Positions 9,344 to 18,180 of a stretch of DNA of 64,000 nucleotides are shown in pieces (the first letter of the stretch is position 1; each line of letters begins with the position of its first letter). Location: positions 233,060 through 297,059 of the forward strand of contig LLKB01000005.1 in assembly GCA_001414325.1 (NCBI GenBank). Reading direction: 5' to 3'. The notes under the pieces are model-generated. The model was given only the letters and a program-made list of their open reading frames with translations, had not been told where the DNA came from and did not search any database. A program made the position numbers and the translations under genes. The stretch comes from Butyribacter intestini (GTDB lineage: Bacteria; Bacillota; Clostridia; Lachnospirales; Lachnospiraceae).

Positions 9344-11083
9344 TTATTTTTCATCAAAATCGGCATTGCCGTTTACCTGTGATTCATATACTTCCTTATA
9401 TATCTCGTTGTTTTCAAGCAGTTCATCCGATGTTCCAAAGCCGTTTACACAGCCGTCCTCCATAACGATTATCTTGTCACAGTCCTTTATACTTGAAACT
9501 CTCTGTGCAATGATTATCTTTGTAGTTCCCGGTATCTCCTCGGCAAACGCTTTTCTTATCTTTGCGTCAGTTGCAGTATCAACGGCACTTGTCGAATCAT
9601 CAAGTATAAGTACCTTAGGTTTCTTTATAAGTGCTCTTGCTATACAGAGTCTCTGTTTCTGTCCACCTGATACATTGTTACCGCCCTGCTCGATATATGT
9701 ATTGTAGCCGTCTGGCATCCTGTCGATAAATTCATCGGCACAGGCAAGTTTGCATGCTCTTATACATTCCTCGTCAGTGGCATTTTTGTCACCCCAGCGG
9801 AGATTGTCAAGTATCGTTCCGCTGAACAGTACATTTTTTTGCAATACGACTGCAACCTCATCCCTGAGCGTCTCAATATCGTACCTTCTTACATCAATTC
9901 CGCCAATCTTAACCGCACCGTCAGTTACATCATAAAGACGGCTCAAAAGATTGACAAGACTTGATTTGGCACTTCCCGTTCCTCCTATGATACCGATAGT
10001 CTGTCCTGACTTTATCTCAAGGTTAATATCCTTTAAAACAGGAGTTTTTGCTTCTTTTTTGTAGCTGAAGTTTACATGTTCAAAAGAAATGTCACCACTC
10101 TTAACTTCCATAACAGGCTTCTCAGGATTTGTTATGTCAGGTTTCTCATTTATTACTTCGCATATACGCTCTGCACTTGATACACTCATTGTTATCATTA
10201 CAAATACCATTGAGAGCATCATAAGGCTCATAAGTATGTTCATGCAGTAAGCAAGAAGTGTTGAGAGATTGCCTATCTCCATATCTCCACCTACGATAAG
10301 TTTTGCACCTACTAAACTTATGATGAGAATACAACTGTAAACCGTAAGGTTCATAAGCGGCATATTGTAAGCAACCGTCTTTTCTGCTTTAATAAACATC
10401 TTATAAACATTCTCACTTGCTTTCGTAAATTTCTTCTGTTCAAAACTCTCTCTTGAGTAAGCCTTTACAACTCTTATCGCATTTACATTTTCCTGAACAC
10501 TCTCGTTAAGTTTATCGTATTTTTTAAATACCTGGTCAAAATATTTCATGGCAACTTTTATTATAAGTGCAAGGAAACATCCGAGTATGATAACTGCTAT
10601 AAGATATATAGAAGCAACCCTTGCATTTACATAAAATGACATTGTCATAGCACAGATAAGGCTCGCCGGTGCTCTCATGCACATACGGAGTATCATCTGA
10701 TACGCATTCTGAACATTTGTTACATCAGTCGTAAGTCTTGTCACAAGACCTGAAGTACTGAACTTATCAATATTTGAGAAACTGAAAGTCTGAATATTGT
10801 CATACATAGCCTTTCTTAAGTTTCTCGCAAATCCCGTCGATGCACTTGCACCGTATTTTCCACCCATAGCACCAGCCCAAAGGCTTACAAATGCTGTTAA
10901 TACCATCAGTGCACCCATAAGGTAAATATGAGTAAGATTACCTTTTTGCACACCATCGTCAATTATTGAACCCATTATCAATGGAATAATAGTTTCCATG
11001 ATAACTTCCAAAATCATAAATACAGGAGTAAGAATCGAATCTTTTTTAAATTCTTTAACCTGTCCGCCTAATGTTTTAAGCAT
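9344..11083 (-). CDS. ABC exporter subunit with degenerate ATPase site
   Basis: A 579-residue half-transporter with six membrane helices (~15-310) and a nucleotide-binding domain (~335-570). Walker A is GGTGSAKSSL and the signature is VSGGQKQRLCIARAL. Walker B reads VLILDDSTSAVD, with Asp in place of the catalytic Glu, and the switch region is IAQRVSS, with Gln in place of His. These two changes are the known marks of the degenerate site of heterodimeric exporters, so this gene and the next encode one transporter. It is the first gene of the pair, with AAGGAGG 6 nt before the ATG. No regulator gene is adjacent. Confidence 0.92.
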   Translation of the reverse strand: MLKTLGGQVKEFKKDSILTPVFMILEVIMETIIPLIMGSIIDDGVQKGNLTHIYLMGALMVLTAFVSLWAGAMGGKYGASASTGFARNLRKAMYDNIQTFSFSNIDKFSTSGLVTRLTTDVTNVQNAYQMILRMCMRAPASLICAMTMSFYVNARVASIYLIAVIILGCFLALIIKVAMKYFDQVFKKYDKLNESVQENVNAIRVVKAYSRESFEQKKFTKASENVYKMFIKAEKTVAYNMPLMNLTVYSCILIISLVGAKLIVGGDMEIGNLSTLLAYCMNILMSLMMLSMVFVMITMSVSSAERICEVINEKPDITNPEKPVMEVKSGDISFEHVNFSYKKEAKTPVLKDINLEIKSGQTIGIIGGTGSAKSSLVNLLSRLYDVTDGAVKIGGIDVRRYDIETLRDEVAVVLQKNVLFSGTILDNLRWGDKNATDEECIRACKLACADEFIDRMPDGYNTYIEQGGNNVSGGQKQRLCIARALIKKPKVLILDDSTSAVDTATDAKIRKAFAEEIPGTTKIIIAQRVSSIKDCDKIIVMEDGCVNGFGTSDELLENNEIYKEVYESQVNGNADFDEK

Positions 11084-11138
11084 TTTTGTCCTCCTTATAA
11101 TTTATTAAATTAAAAACATGAAGCCGTTAGCATAAATA

Positions 11139-11633
11139 TTATACCTCAACTGAAATCTTCAATGTCCTAATCCACTCTCTTATGGCATCATCCCATCCCC
11201 TGTCGAGTGTTTTATCCATTGTAAACTCTCTGTGTGTGATACCTGTCACCATAGTAAGTTCACCTTTTTCATATCTTATCTGAAGATAAAGATCAGGCTG
11301 CTCGCTTAAATATCTTGAAAACACTCCACTTTCAGCAAGAATTTTTTCTGCTGCCTTATGGCTCGCCTTAAGCGAGAACTTCATATACTCAGGCGTCTTT
11401 TTTCCTTTTATGTAATCAAATAAAAAATCCCTTGCCTCTCCCCAGTATAAAAGTTCGGACAATTGATTTTCTTTTTCGTCATCATCATACCAATTTAAAT
11501 TTCTTTTTCCATTTATTTCAAACATGGCAAATGTTACCACCTTTGACTCTTCAAGCAAAAACTCATCAAATGTCTCCCTTAAAAGCAGATGAGCCATTGT
11601 TATCTTAATATCATTTATTTTTAAACTTAACAT
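11139..11633 (-). CDS. Conserved hypothetical protein (DUF5721-like)
   Basis: A 164-residue soluble protein without signal peptide or membrane helix. From memory it resembles the DUF5721 family of Lachnospiraceae, whose role is unknown. Features include an N-terminal ITMAHLLLRETFDEFLLEES segment, an acidic DDDEKEN loop, a beta-rich centre (LYLQIRYEKGELTMVTGITH) and a C-terminal WDDAIREW helix. It lies 55 bp upstream of the exporter pair on the same strand and may share its transcript. The ribosome-binding site is weak (GAAAGTTGAG). The divergent stretch 11634-11949 upstream holds no other gene. Confidence 0.6.
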   Translation of the reverse strand: MLSLKINDIKITMAHLLLRETFDEFLLEESKVVTFAMFEINGKRNLNWYDDDEKENQLSELLYWGEARDFLFDYIKGKKTPEYMKFSLKASHKAAEKILAESGVFSRYLSEQPDLYLQIRYEKGELTMVTGITHREFTMDKTLDRGWDDAIREWIRTLKISVEV

Positions 11634-11754
11634 AAAATCTCAACTTTCCGTTAATACTATTTACACGACAACCAAGACAGCAAAACCGATGCCTTATTTA
11701 GCATCAATCTTCTGTCAGTTGTCTTTATATATATGCAGCTTTAAACCATCGGTG

Positions 11755-11792
11755 AATGTTACTGAACCCACTTTTATACAGACAGTAACATT
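11755..11792. other. 10-bp perfect hairpin upstream of the Cys-rich gene
   Basis: AATGTTACTG at 11755-11764 pairs perfectly with CAGTAACATT at 11783-11792. A second imperfect pair, TATTC-GTAC with GTAC-GAATA, follows. Both lie in the 316-bp divergent stretch between the DUF5721-like gene and the Cys-rich gene, where I see no other coding potential I trust. They could be a leader-RNA structure or an operator. Confidence 0.4.
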
Positions 11793-11949
11793 GAATATTC
11801 CGTACATTTGTGCACTTTGTACAGAATAAGTATTTGAGCAGTTATGTAATGCCACACCGAAAGTATGATCCTGTTCATAATTCAGATTGTTTTCCCTAAA
11901 ATGAATAAGACCGTACAAGCACTTAAAATGCACAGAAACGAGGTTTCCT

Positions 11950-12138
11950 ATGAAAAAAAATGCTGAAACAATGAAAGAAGTAGCTTCACTTTGCAGCAAA
12001 TACTGTAGCTGTGACGATTGCGGATGTAAAAATTCAACATCAGCAAATGCATCCTGTCAGAATTGCACACACTATGATGCCAAAAATGTGTGTGACATCG
12101 ATCTTTATGAAGAAATCGTGACTAACCACAACCTTTAA
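11950..12138 (+). CDS. Small Cys-rich protein, 62 aa
   Basis: I do not recognise a family. The 62-residue product has eight Cys: C15, C19, C21, C24, C26, C36, C39 and C48, in an LCSKYCSCDDCGC cluster and an SCQNC pair, followed by an acidic tail. That pattern suggests metal or Fe-S binding or a redox role, but it is inference. Support for a real gene: GAGG about 7 nt before the ATG, a polar composition, a good terminator at 12232-12262 on the same strand, and its position as a plus-strand gene isolated between minus-strand genes. A longer minus-strand frame at 11715-11999 overlaps its start but looks like an accidental frame. Confidence 0.6.
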   Translation: MKKNAETMKEVASLCSKYCSCDDCGCKNSTSANASCQNCTHYDAKNVCDIDLYEEIVTNHNL

Positions 12139-12159
12139 TACTGTCCGACAACCGACAGT

Positions 12160-12262
12160 TAAGAACTTTTAGGATGCTGCAAAACGACCGTAAATACAAA
12201 CAGTCTTTTTAGCATACCAACAGTTCTTATGAGGGGCAATGTAAATTTATTGCCCCTTTTTG
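12160..12262 (+). terminator. Structured 3' region ending in a terminator
   Basis: GGGGCAAT and ATTGCCCC pair around a short loop at 12232-12257 and are followed by TTTTT, a clear intrinsic terminator for the Cys-rich gene. Upstream, TAAGAACT (near 12160) can pair with AGTTCTTA (near 12222), and ATGCT with AGCAT inside it, so the 3' UTR is more structured than a plain terminator needs. Confidence 0.75.
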
Positions 12263-12335
12263 CTGTCAGCATTTATATGATTTACCGGCATTTTTTATCC
12301 TGTGTCAACATTTCACTCCATGTATTGTAATCATT

Positions 12336-14243
12336 CTATCTGCCGACAAATACAACTATACTTCTCGGCTCAACCAAATATTCCCTAAATAGCTGTTTCT
12401 CCGGTTTAATTTTCCTTTTTCTTTTTTTCTTTGGCGGCAATGTAAAGAATTCTCCCGAATGGGTATCAATGGCAGGATACCATTTTTTACCAACCGTGGG
12501 ATTTGGAAGTTCAAACACTTTTTGTTCCCAAAACATATTAAAAGCGATATAAATGTCATCATCCTCGGTGATGCCGTATCTGCCACCGAGCAGTATGCCA
12601 AGCATCCTGCTGTAATTTGAAAAATCAGCTCTCCACGCCTGCGTGCCGTGAACCGACATATCAGGTATGCCTATGCCTTTCGTATCAAACATCGAAAGCG
12701 GTTCTTTTCCATGCAATACACAGTGTTGTTTTCTGAAAGCTATCATCCTTTTGACAAATTCAAATATATCCTGCTCTGACTTTGTGTGTTTCCAGTTGAG
12801 CCATGTGATATTATCATCGTGGCAATATGCATTGTTATTGCCAATCTGGGTATTGCCAAACTCATCACCCGCAAGAAGCATAGGTGTTCCCTGACTGCAA
12901 AGCAGCATCGTAAAGGCATTGCGTATCTGATTCATCCTGCTTCTCATTACGGCTCTCTTTCTGGTCTTTCCCTCAATGCCGCAGTTCCAACTGTAATTAA
13001 ACTCCGTCCCATCATTATTATTCTCACCGTTTGACTCATTGTGCTTTATATCATATGACACAAGATCCATCATAGTAAAACCGTTTACATGAGTGATAAA
13101 ATTTATAATAGAATAATCGGGAGCATTTCTCTTAAATCTCTCCGAGAAAGTCTGAACCATGCCCTCATCACTCTTTAAAAAGCGTCTTGCATCATTCATA
13201 AAGCCCTCATTGTACTCGGCAAGCACATTGTCATTTAGAGCACCTGTGTCACGGAGCATATTTTCATCCCAGTAAGATGTAAGAAGTTTGACTCCTGAAA
13301 TAATCGGATCCGATACGAGCGAGATTGCAGGCATTACCTCCTGATTTACCCTGAATCCGTCAATATGGTAATTAATGACCCAGTGCCTTAAGCAGTCTGT
13401 CATAAGATACAGATTTGTCCCCGGTCTGAAATAGATATCCATAAGAACTTCAATCCCTGCAAGATGCATCTGTCTTACAAACTCTTTAAACTCAGCATCT
13501 GAATGTCTGACATCTGAGGCATAAGATGATTTAGGGGACAAATAATATGTATTTTTAGTGCCATATCCCCAGTAGTTAATCCTGTATTTCACATCCTCAT
13601 CACTGCCATTTTCAGATGGTGCATTATAGCTGCCTACATCCAAGCTCAGTTCATCAAACTCATAACATGGCAGAAGCATAAGTGCATTTATACCAAGTTC
13701 TTTAAGGTAGGGGATTTTTTCAATGATACCAAGATATGTTCCCTTATCTTTGACTTTTGAGGATGAATGTTTTGTAAAGCCCCTGACATGAAGCTGATAC
13801 ATTATAACTTCACTGAAATCCCTTCTCGGAAGGACATCCTGTTTCCAGTCAAACTCCTCCAGACTTATACCTGCACGCACACTGTCAGGATTTCGTCTTT
13901 TTCCCCATCTGTCACGCCCGTGTATAATCTGTGCATAAGGATCGGCAAACTCCTCACCGTCTGCCTCATACATATACTCATATTCCTCCGACAACACCTT
14001 TGCTATATTGCAAGTGTCATCACCCTTTATTCCAGTGACGGTAACAAAATAAACGCTTCCCTTTTTGTATTCATCTTTCAAAGGAATGACAGCCGCCGGA
14101 AGTTTCCTGCCTATACGATACAGCTTCAGCATACACTTCTTTTTATTTGGAAGGTAAACCGCAAACTGTACACCTCTGACTACTTTTGTGACTCCGAGTG
14201 TCAGGGTATCTCCCGGCTGAACATTAAACAACTCCTTTGACAT
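12336..14243 (-). CDS. GlgX/isoamylase-like GH13 protein with lost catalytic residues
   Basis: About 635 residues with the layout of glycogen-debranching GH13_11 proteins: an N-terminal beta domain, a barrel with YQLHVRGFTKH, KELGINALMLLP and YWGYGTKNTYYLSP, and the GlgX marker stretch DLVSYDIKHNESNGENN...NYSWNCGIEG. The usual catalytic sites are altered. The region normally reading DVVYNH is MDIYFRPG (~269); the nucleophile motif GFRFD is GFRVN (~297), with Asn for Asp; the acid/base region (AEPWD) reads TSYWDEN (~323); and HDGFTL is HVNGFT (~385). The loop after the first site is shortened. The fold is probably kept and hydrolysis probably lost, so a glycan-binding or regulatory role is likely. 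Start ATG 14243 is chosen because GGAG lies 9 nt upstream; the ATG at 14258 contains that site. Confidence 0.8.
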   Translation of the reverse strand: MSKELFNVQPGDTLTLGVTKVVRGVQFAVYLPNKKKCMLKLYRIGRKLPAAVIPLKDEYKKGSVYFVTVTGIKGDDTCNIAKVLSEEYEYMYEADGEEFADPYAQIIHGRDRWGKRRNPDSVRAGISLEEFDWKQDVLPRRDFSEVIMYQLHVRGFTKHSSSKVKDKGTYLGIIEKIPYLKELGINALMLLPCYEFDELSLDVGSYNAPSENGSDEDVKYRINYWGYGTKNTYYLSPKSSYASDVRHSDAEFKEFVRQMHLAGIEVLMDIYFRPGTNLYLMTDCLRHWVINYHIDGFRVNQEVMPAISLVSDPIISGVKLLTSYWDENMLRDTGALNDNVLAEYNEGFMNDARRFLKSDEGMVQTFSERFKRNAPDYSIINFITHVNGFTMMDLVSYDIKHNESNGENNNDGTEFNYSWNCGIEGKTRKRAVMRSRMNQIRNAFTMLLCSQGTPMLLAGDEFGNTQIGNNNAYCHDDNITWLNWKHTKSEQDIFEFVKRMIAFRKQHCVLHGKEPLSMFDTKGIGIPDMSVHGTQAWRADFSNYSRMLGILLGGRYGITEDDDIYIAFNMFWEQKVFELPNPTVGKKWYPAIDTHSGEFFTLPPKKKRKRKIKPEKQLFREYLVEPRSIVVFVGR

Positions 14244-14464
14244 TTTCGTTTTCTCCATTCAATCTGATGTACTTATTTTGTATGCTTATAGCAATACAAT
14301 AATCTATAGTATTCTTATTTTACTACAAATTCTTTCTATCTGCAAAACATAATTTGTTAAATATTTGTGTTCACCTTGTAAACATTAAATAAACTATTTT
14401 AAGATTTTTGCCTTATACCCTTGCAAAATAGCCATTTTTCTGTAAAATAGAAAGAGTTATATAG

Positions 14465-14492
14465 TTGACCGAACCAAAGGTAAGGTTATACT
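14465..14492 (+). promoter_or_regulatory. Promoter of the ABC-F gene
   Basis: TTGACC at 14465-14470 and TATACT at 14487-14492 are separated by 16 bp, oriented toward the ABC-F gene and about 70 bp before its ATG. The rest of the 319-bp divergent stretch (14244-14562) shows no gene. Confidence 0.6.
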
Positions 14493-14562
14493 TTCTGATT
14501 TAAAGTCAGGAAAAAGAAAACTTATAGAATTGATAATTATATTTAAGAAAGGAAACATATAA

Positions 14563-16194
14563 ATGATACAAGCCAGTAATATTACACTCCGCCTTGGAAA
14601 AAAGGCACTTTTTGAAGATGTAAATATTAAATTCACAGAAGGAAACTGTTATGGTCTTATCGGTGCCAACGGTGCCGGAAAGTCAACATTTTTAAAAATA
14701 CTTACAGGTGAGATTGAGCCAAGCAAAGGTGAGGTTATCATCACACCGGGGCAGCGACTTTCCTTCTTAAAACAGGATCATTTCAAATATAATGAATTTG
14801 TTGTCCTTGATACTGTCATTATGGGTAACGAGCGTCTTTACCAGATAATGAAAGAAAAAGACGAAATTTATGCAAAAGAGGATTTTTCTGAAGAGGACGG
14901 TATCAAAGCCGGAAAACTTGAGGAGGAGTTTGCAAACATGGATGGCTGGAATGCTGAGTCAGATGCAGCCACACTTCTTAACGGACTCGGACTTTCAACT
15001 GACATTCATTATAAAAAAATGAGCGAACTTCCGGACAGTGAAAAAGTAAAAGTATTACTTGCACAGGCACTTTTTGGAAATCCGGATATTCTTCTTCTCG
15101 ACGAGCCTACCAACCATTTGGATCTCGATGCCATAAACTGGCTTGAAGAATTCCTTATAAACTTTGATAATACTGTTATTGTTGTATCGCATGACCGTTA
15201 CTTCCTTAACAAAGTCTGCACGCATATCGCTGATATTGATTATGCAAAAATCCAGCTCTATGCAGGAAACTATGACTTCTGGTATGAGTCAAGCCAGTTG
15301 ATGATAAAGCAGATGAAAGAAGCAAACAAGAAGAAAGAGGAAAAGATAAAGGAACTCCAGAGTTTCATCCAGCGATTCAGTGCGAATGCATCAAAATCCA
15401 AGCAGGCTACTTCCCGTAAGCATGCCCTTGAAAAAATACAGCTCGATGAGATGAAGCCGTCAAGCCGTAAATATCCATATATTGATTTCAGACCTGACAG
15501 AGAGATAGGTAATGAAGTTCTTACTGTTGAACATATTTCCAAGACAATAGATGGTGTTAAAGTACTCGATGATATTTCATTTGTCATAAACAGAGAAGAT
15601 AAGGTAGCTTTTGTAGGAAGCAACACTATTGCAGCAACCACTCTCTTCCAGATACTTACAGGCGAGATGGAGCCTGACGAGGGTACTTTCAAGTGGGGAG
15701 TTACAACAAGTTTTTCTTACTTCCCTAAAGATAACACTGAACTTTTTGACAGAGACGAAACTATCGTAGACTGGCTTATGCCTTTCTCTCCTGAAAAAGA
15801 CCCTACTTATGTAAGAGGCTTCCTCGGACGTATGCTTTTCCCTGGTGAAGATGGTGTAAAGAAAGTAAATGTACTTTCCGGTGGAGAAAGAGTTCGTGTA
15901 ATGCTTTCAAAGATGATGATTCTCGGTTCTAATGTACTTGTCATTGATGAGCCTACCGCACATCTTGACATGGAGTCTATCACTGCATTAAACAATGGAC
16001 TTATCAAATTCCCTGGTGTAATCCTTTTCACTTCACAGGATCACCAGTTTATACAGACTATCGCAAACCGTATTATGGAGATTACTCCTGGCGGACTTAT
16101 CGACAAACTCACAACTTATGATGAATATCTTGAGAGCGATGAGATGGCTAGAAAAAGACAGATTTTGTCAGTACAGAGCGATGATGAGGACTAA
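14563..16194 (+). CDS. ABC-F family ATP-binding protein (YkpA/YbiT type)
   Basis: A 543-residue soluble protein with two nucleotide-binding domains and no membrane segment. Domain 1 has Walker A GANGAGKST and Walker B ILLLDEPTNHLD, but its signature is degenerate (MSELPDSEK). Domain 2 has an intact signature (VLSGGERVRV) but its Walker A position reads VGSNTIAATT, without the Lys. So one composite ATP site should work and the other not. As I recall, the same asymmetry occurs in B. subtilis YkpA. The linker (~250-320) is rich in Lys and Glu (EANKKKEEKIKELQ) and carries the ASKSKQATSRK segment. ABC-F proteins act on the ribosome; this branch is not a proven resistance factor. GAAAGGAAAC precedes the ATG, and strong terminators follow. 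Confidence 0.9.
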   Translation: MIQASNITLRLGKKALFEDVNIKFTEGNCYGLIGANGAGKSTFLKILTGEIEPSKGEVIITPGQRLSFLKQDHFKYNEFVVLDTVIMGNERLYQIMKEKDEIYAKEDFSEEDGIKAGKLEEEFANMDGWNAESDAATLLNGLGLSTDIHYKKMSELPDSEKVKVLLAQALFGNPDILLLDEPTNHLDLDAINWLEEFLINFDNTVIVVSHDRYFLNKVCTHIADIDYAKIQLYAGNYDFWYESSQLMIKQMKEANKKKEEKIKELQSFIQRFSANASKSKQATSRKHALEKIQLDEMKPSSRKYPYIDFRPDREIGNEVLTVEHISKTIDGVKVLDDISFVINREDKVAFVGSNTIAATTLFQILTGEMEPDEGTFKWGVTTSFSYFPKDNTELFDRDETIVDWLMPFSPEKDPTYVRGFLGRMLFPGEDGVKKVNVLSGGERVRVMLSKMMILGSNVLVIDEPTAHLDMESITALNNGLIKFPGVILFTSQDHQFIQTIANRIMEITPGGLIDKLTTYDEYLESDEMARKRQILSVQSDDED

Positions 16195-16263
16195 AGAAGC
16201 AACATTTCATGTTGCTTCTGCAACAAATATGCCAGATAAATAAATTTATCTGGCATATTTTTG
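16195..16263 (+). terminator. Two hairpins after the ABC-F gene, the second a terminator
   Basis: A perfect hairpin AGAAGCAACAT / ATGTTGCTTCT starts one base after the stop codon. A second perfect hairpin (AATATGCCAGATAAAT with its complement, 16226-16259) ends in TTTTTG. Confidence 0.85.
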
Positions 16264-16328
16264 CGTATATTATTCAGTTTTTTGCTGAATACCACTACTT
16301 TCACATTACTTCTCATTACTTCTGCAAC

Positions 16329-16363
16329 AAAAAAACAGGCAAAGTAATTTTGCCTGTTTTTTT
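16329..16363. terminator. Bidirectional terminator between convergent genes
   Basis: AAAACAGGCAAA pairs with TTTTGCCTGTTTT. There are A runs on the left and T runs on the right, so it can stop both the ABC-F transcript and the glycosyltransferase transcript from the other strand. It shares the flanks CTTCTGCAACAAA and TTTTTGCG with the terminator at 16226, which looks like a local duplication. Confidence 0.8.
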
Positions 16364-16419
16364 GCGTGTGCTATTCTGTTGTTTGATGCAGCAATTCTTA
16401 ATATCGCTGCTTCTTATAT

Positions 16420-17370
16420 TTACTCTTTATAAAGAAGTTTTTCTATGATAAATCTTGGTCTTTCTTTTACTTCCATATATATCTTTCCGACATACTCTCC
16501 TATTATTCCGAGTGATAAAAGTATCAGGCCTCCTATTCCCCAAAGCGATATTACTATGGTCGTCCAGCCCTGTACCGTATGTCCTAAAAGCCACACAATT
16601 AGGAAGTATATCAGCATAACGATACTTACCGTAAATACAAGTGTTCCAAGTGATGTTATCATTCTTATCGGTTTTACACTGCATGATGTTATTCCATCTA
16701 CGGCAAATGAGAGCATTTTCTTTAACGGATATTTTGACTCTCCTGCAAATCTCTCATGTCTCTCATAATAGACAACATCCGTTTCATAGCCTATCATAGG
16801 TACTATTCCTCTTAGGAAAAGATTTACCTCTTTGTACTTTGCAAGTCCCTCTAATGCTCTTTTACTCATAAGCCTGTAGTCGGCATGATCCTGTAATGTA
16901 TCTGCTCCCATTACCTTCATCAGCTTGTAAAAAGCGTGTGCCGTACTTCTCTTAAATACTGTATCTGTTGCTCGTGTAGAACGCACTCCGTACACTACAT
17001 CTTTTCCCTCATTGAACTTGTCTATAAACTGCTCTATAACTCCTACATCATCCTGAAGATCGGCATCAAGCGATATAGCCGCATCTGCATAATCCTTAGC
17101 TGTCATAAGACCTGCGAGCAGTGCATTCTGATGACCTTTATTATGTGCAAGATTTATACCGGTAAACATCGGATTTTTCTCATGAAGATCAGTTATTATA
17201 TTCCATGTATTGTCCTTTGAACCATCGTTTACAAAGGCAATCTTACTCTTATCACTTATCTTGTCTTTTTTTATAAGACCTCTCATTATCTCCTCAAGCT
17301 GTCTTGATGTTTCAGGAAGCACTTCCTGCTCATTGTAGCACGGTATAACAAGCCATATTATTTTTTTCAT
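16420..17370 (-). CDS. GtrB/DPM1-like family 2 glycosyltransferase with two C-terminal membrane helices
   Basis: A 316-residue protein. The GT2 domain (~1-225) has VIPCYNEQEVL, FVNDGSKDNTW and the metal-binding DADLQDD, with the RHERFAGESKYPLKKM segment typical of polyprenyl-phosphate glycosyltransferases. Two membrane helices follow at ~235-260 and ~270-295, as in GtrB/YkcC. Such enzymes load a sugar onto undecaprenyl phosphate at the inner face of the membrane for use in cell-envelope glycans. The nucleotide sugar cannot be told from sequence. It lies 22 bp after the YqeY gene and is probably cotranscribed. Confidence 0.88.
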   Translation of the reverse strand: MKKIIWLVIPCYNEQEVLPETSRQLEEIMRGLIKKDKISDKSKIAFVNDGSKDNTWNIITDLHEKNPMFTGINLAHNKGHQNALLAGLMTAKDYADAAISLDADLQDDVGVIEQFIDKFNEGKDVVYGVRSTRATDTVFKRSTAHAFYKLMKVMGADTLQDHADYRLMSKRALEGLAKYKEVNLFLRGIVPMIGYETDVVYYERHERFAGESKYPLKKMLSFAVDGITSCSVKPIRMITSLGTLVFTVSIVMLIYFLIVWLLGHTVQGWTTIVISLWGIGGLILLSLGIIGEYVGKIYMEVKERPRFIIEKLLYKE

Positions 17371-17392
17371 ATCATTATTTCCTCATCTTACA

Positions 17393-17842
17393 TTATTTAA
17401 ACATTCCGCCAAGAACCTGGTTTACAAGTTTTCCATCAGCTTTTCCTTTCACCTTAGGCATAAGGACTTTCATTATCTTCCCCTTATCTTTTGCCGTTGG
17501 TTCTGCAATCTCAAGTTCTGCTAAAACTTCCTTGATAACAGTCTCTATCTCAGCCTCATCCATCATTTTAGGAGCATACTCTTCTAACACCTTGATAGTA
17601 TAGTTACATTCATCTATAACATCCGTTCTGTCTGCCGGAGTCATCTCCAAAGTCTCTTTTGTCTGTTTAATAAGCTTTAAGATAATCTGGTCACCCTCTG
17701 CATCAGTAATATCTTCTCTCTTGTCTATCTGAAAGTTTTTAAGTGCAGTAAGGAGACTTGACAGTACAGCCTTTCTCTCTTTATCTCTTGCTTTCATTGC
17801 GGCCATCATTTCGCCTCTTATAAAATCTACTTTATTCACCAC
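17393..17842 (-). CDS. YqeY/GatB-C-terminal domain protein
   Basis: A 149-residue soluble protein, full length for the YqeY family. It has the N-terminal helical part (MMAAMKARDKERKAVLSSL...ALKNFQID) and the C-terminal helical part related to the tail of GatB (KGKIMKVLMPKVKGKADGKLVNQVL). GatB tails contact tRNA; the free-standing protein's role is not settled. GTG 17842 and GTG 17839 both follow GGAGG at 17852-17848, with 5 and 8 nt spacing, so the start is ambiguous by one codon. A family C hairpin lies in the leader. The glycosyltransferase gene follows. Confidence 0.85.
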   Translation of the reverse strand: MVNKVDFIRGEMMAAMKARDKERKAVLSSLLTALKNFQIDKREDITDAEGDQIILKLIKQTKETLEMTPADRTDVIDECNYTIKVLEEYAPKMMDEAEIETVIKEVLAELEIAEPTAKDKGKIMKVLMPKVKGKADGKLVNQVLGGMFK

Positions 17843-17861
17843 TAAATCCTCCTCGTTTATA

Positions 17862-17910
17862 TTATGTGCTCTCGAAATTTTTCATTTAAAAGATTCCGAG
17901 AGTACATTAT
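17862..17910. repeat. Family C hairpin, copy C1
   Basis: ATGTGCTCTCG at 17864-17874 pairs with CGAGAGTACAT at 17897-17907. On the minus strand it lies directly before the YqeY ribosome-binding site. Its reverse complement aligns well with copy C2 at 37403, sharing TACTCTCGG, ATCTT and a GAAAATTTTCGAGA-like half. Confidence 0.55.
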
Positions 17911-18010
17911 TTGTTTTTAGTAAAGTGTGTATCCCCACACCATTTCCACCATCAAACTTTAAATGATATTCAACATTTTATATGTCAATAGCGAAACATC
18001 TTTATAAAAC

Positions 18011-18046
18011 AAAAATCGCAGAATAATTCAATGAAAATTCTACGAC
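18011..18046 (-). terminator. Terminator after the tRNA-Gln pair
   Basis: On the minus strand CGTAGAAT pairs with ATTCTGCG (one G-T pair), followed by ATTTTTG. It lies 8 bases past the second tRNA. Confidence 0.6.
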
Positions 18047-18053
18047 CTTTAAA

Positions 18054-18125
18054 CTGGGCTACAAGGATTCGAACCTTGAAATGCTGGAGTCAGAGTCCAG
18101 TGCCTTACCGTTTGGCGATAGCCCA
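18054..18125 (-). tRNA. tRNA-Gln(CUG), copy 2 in transcription order
   Basis: A 72-nt cloverleaf read on the minus strand. The acceptor stem is TGGGCTA/TAGCCCA with discriminator G. The D arm is GCC/GGC, the anticodon stem is CTGGA/TCCAG with loop CTCTGAC (anticodon CTG), and the T arm is CAAGG-TTCGAAT-CCTTG. CCA is not encoded. It is identical in sequence to the copy at 18181-18252. Confidence 0.95.
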
Positions 18126-18180
18126 CTATATTTAATTTTGCCAGTTTTTCACTGAACACACCAAATAAACTTTGGTAAAA

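Noticed and set aside
11715-11999. 94-residue open frame on the minus strand
   Set aside because: It overlaps the start of the Cys-rich gene, has no ribosome-binding site I can see, covers perfect hairpins, and its product has no coherent domain pattern.
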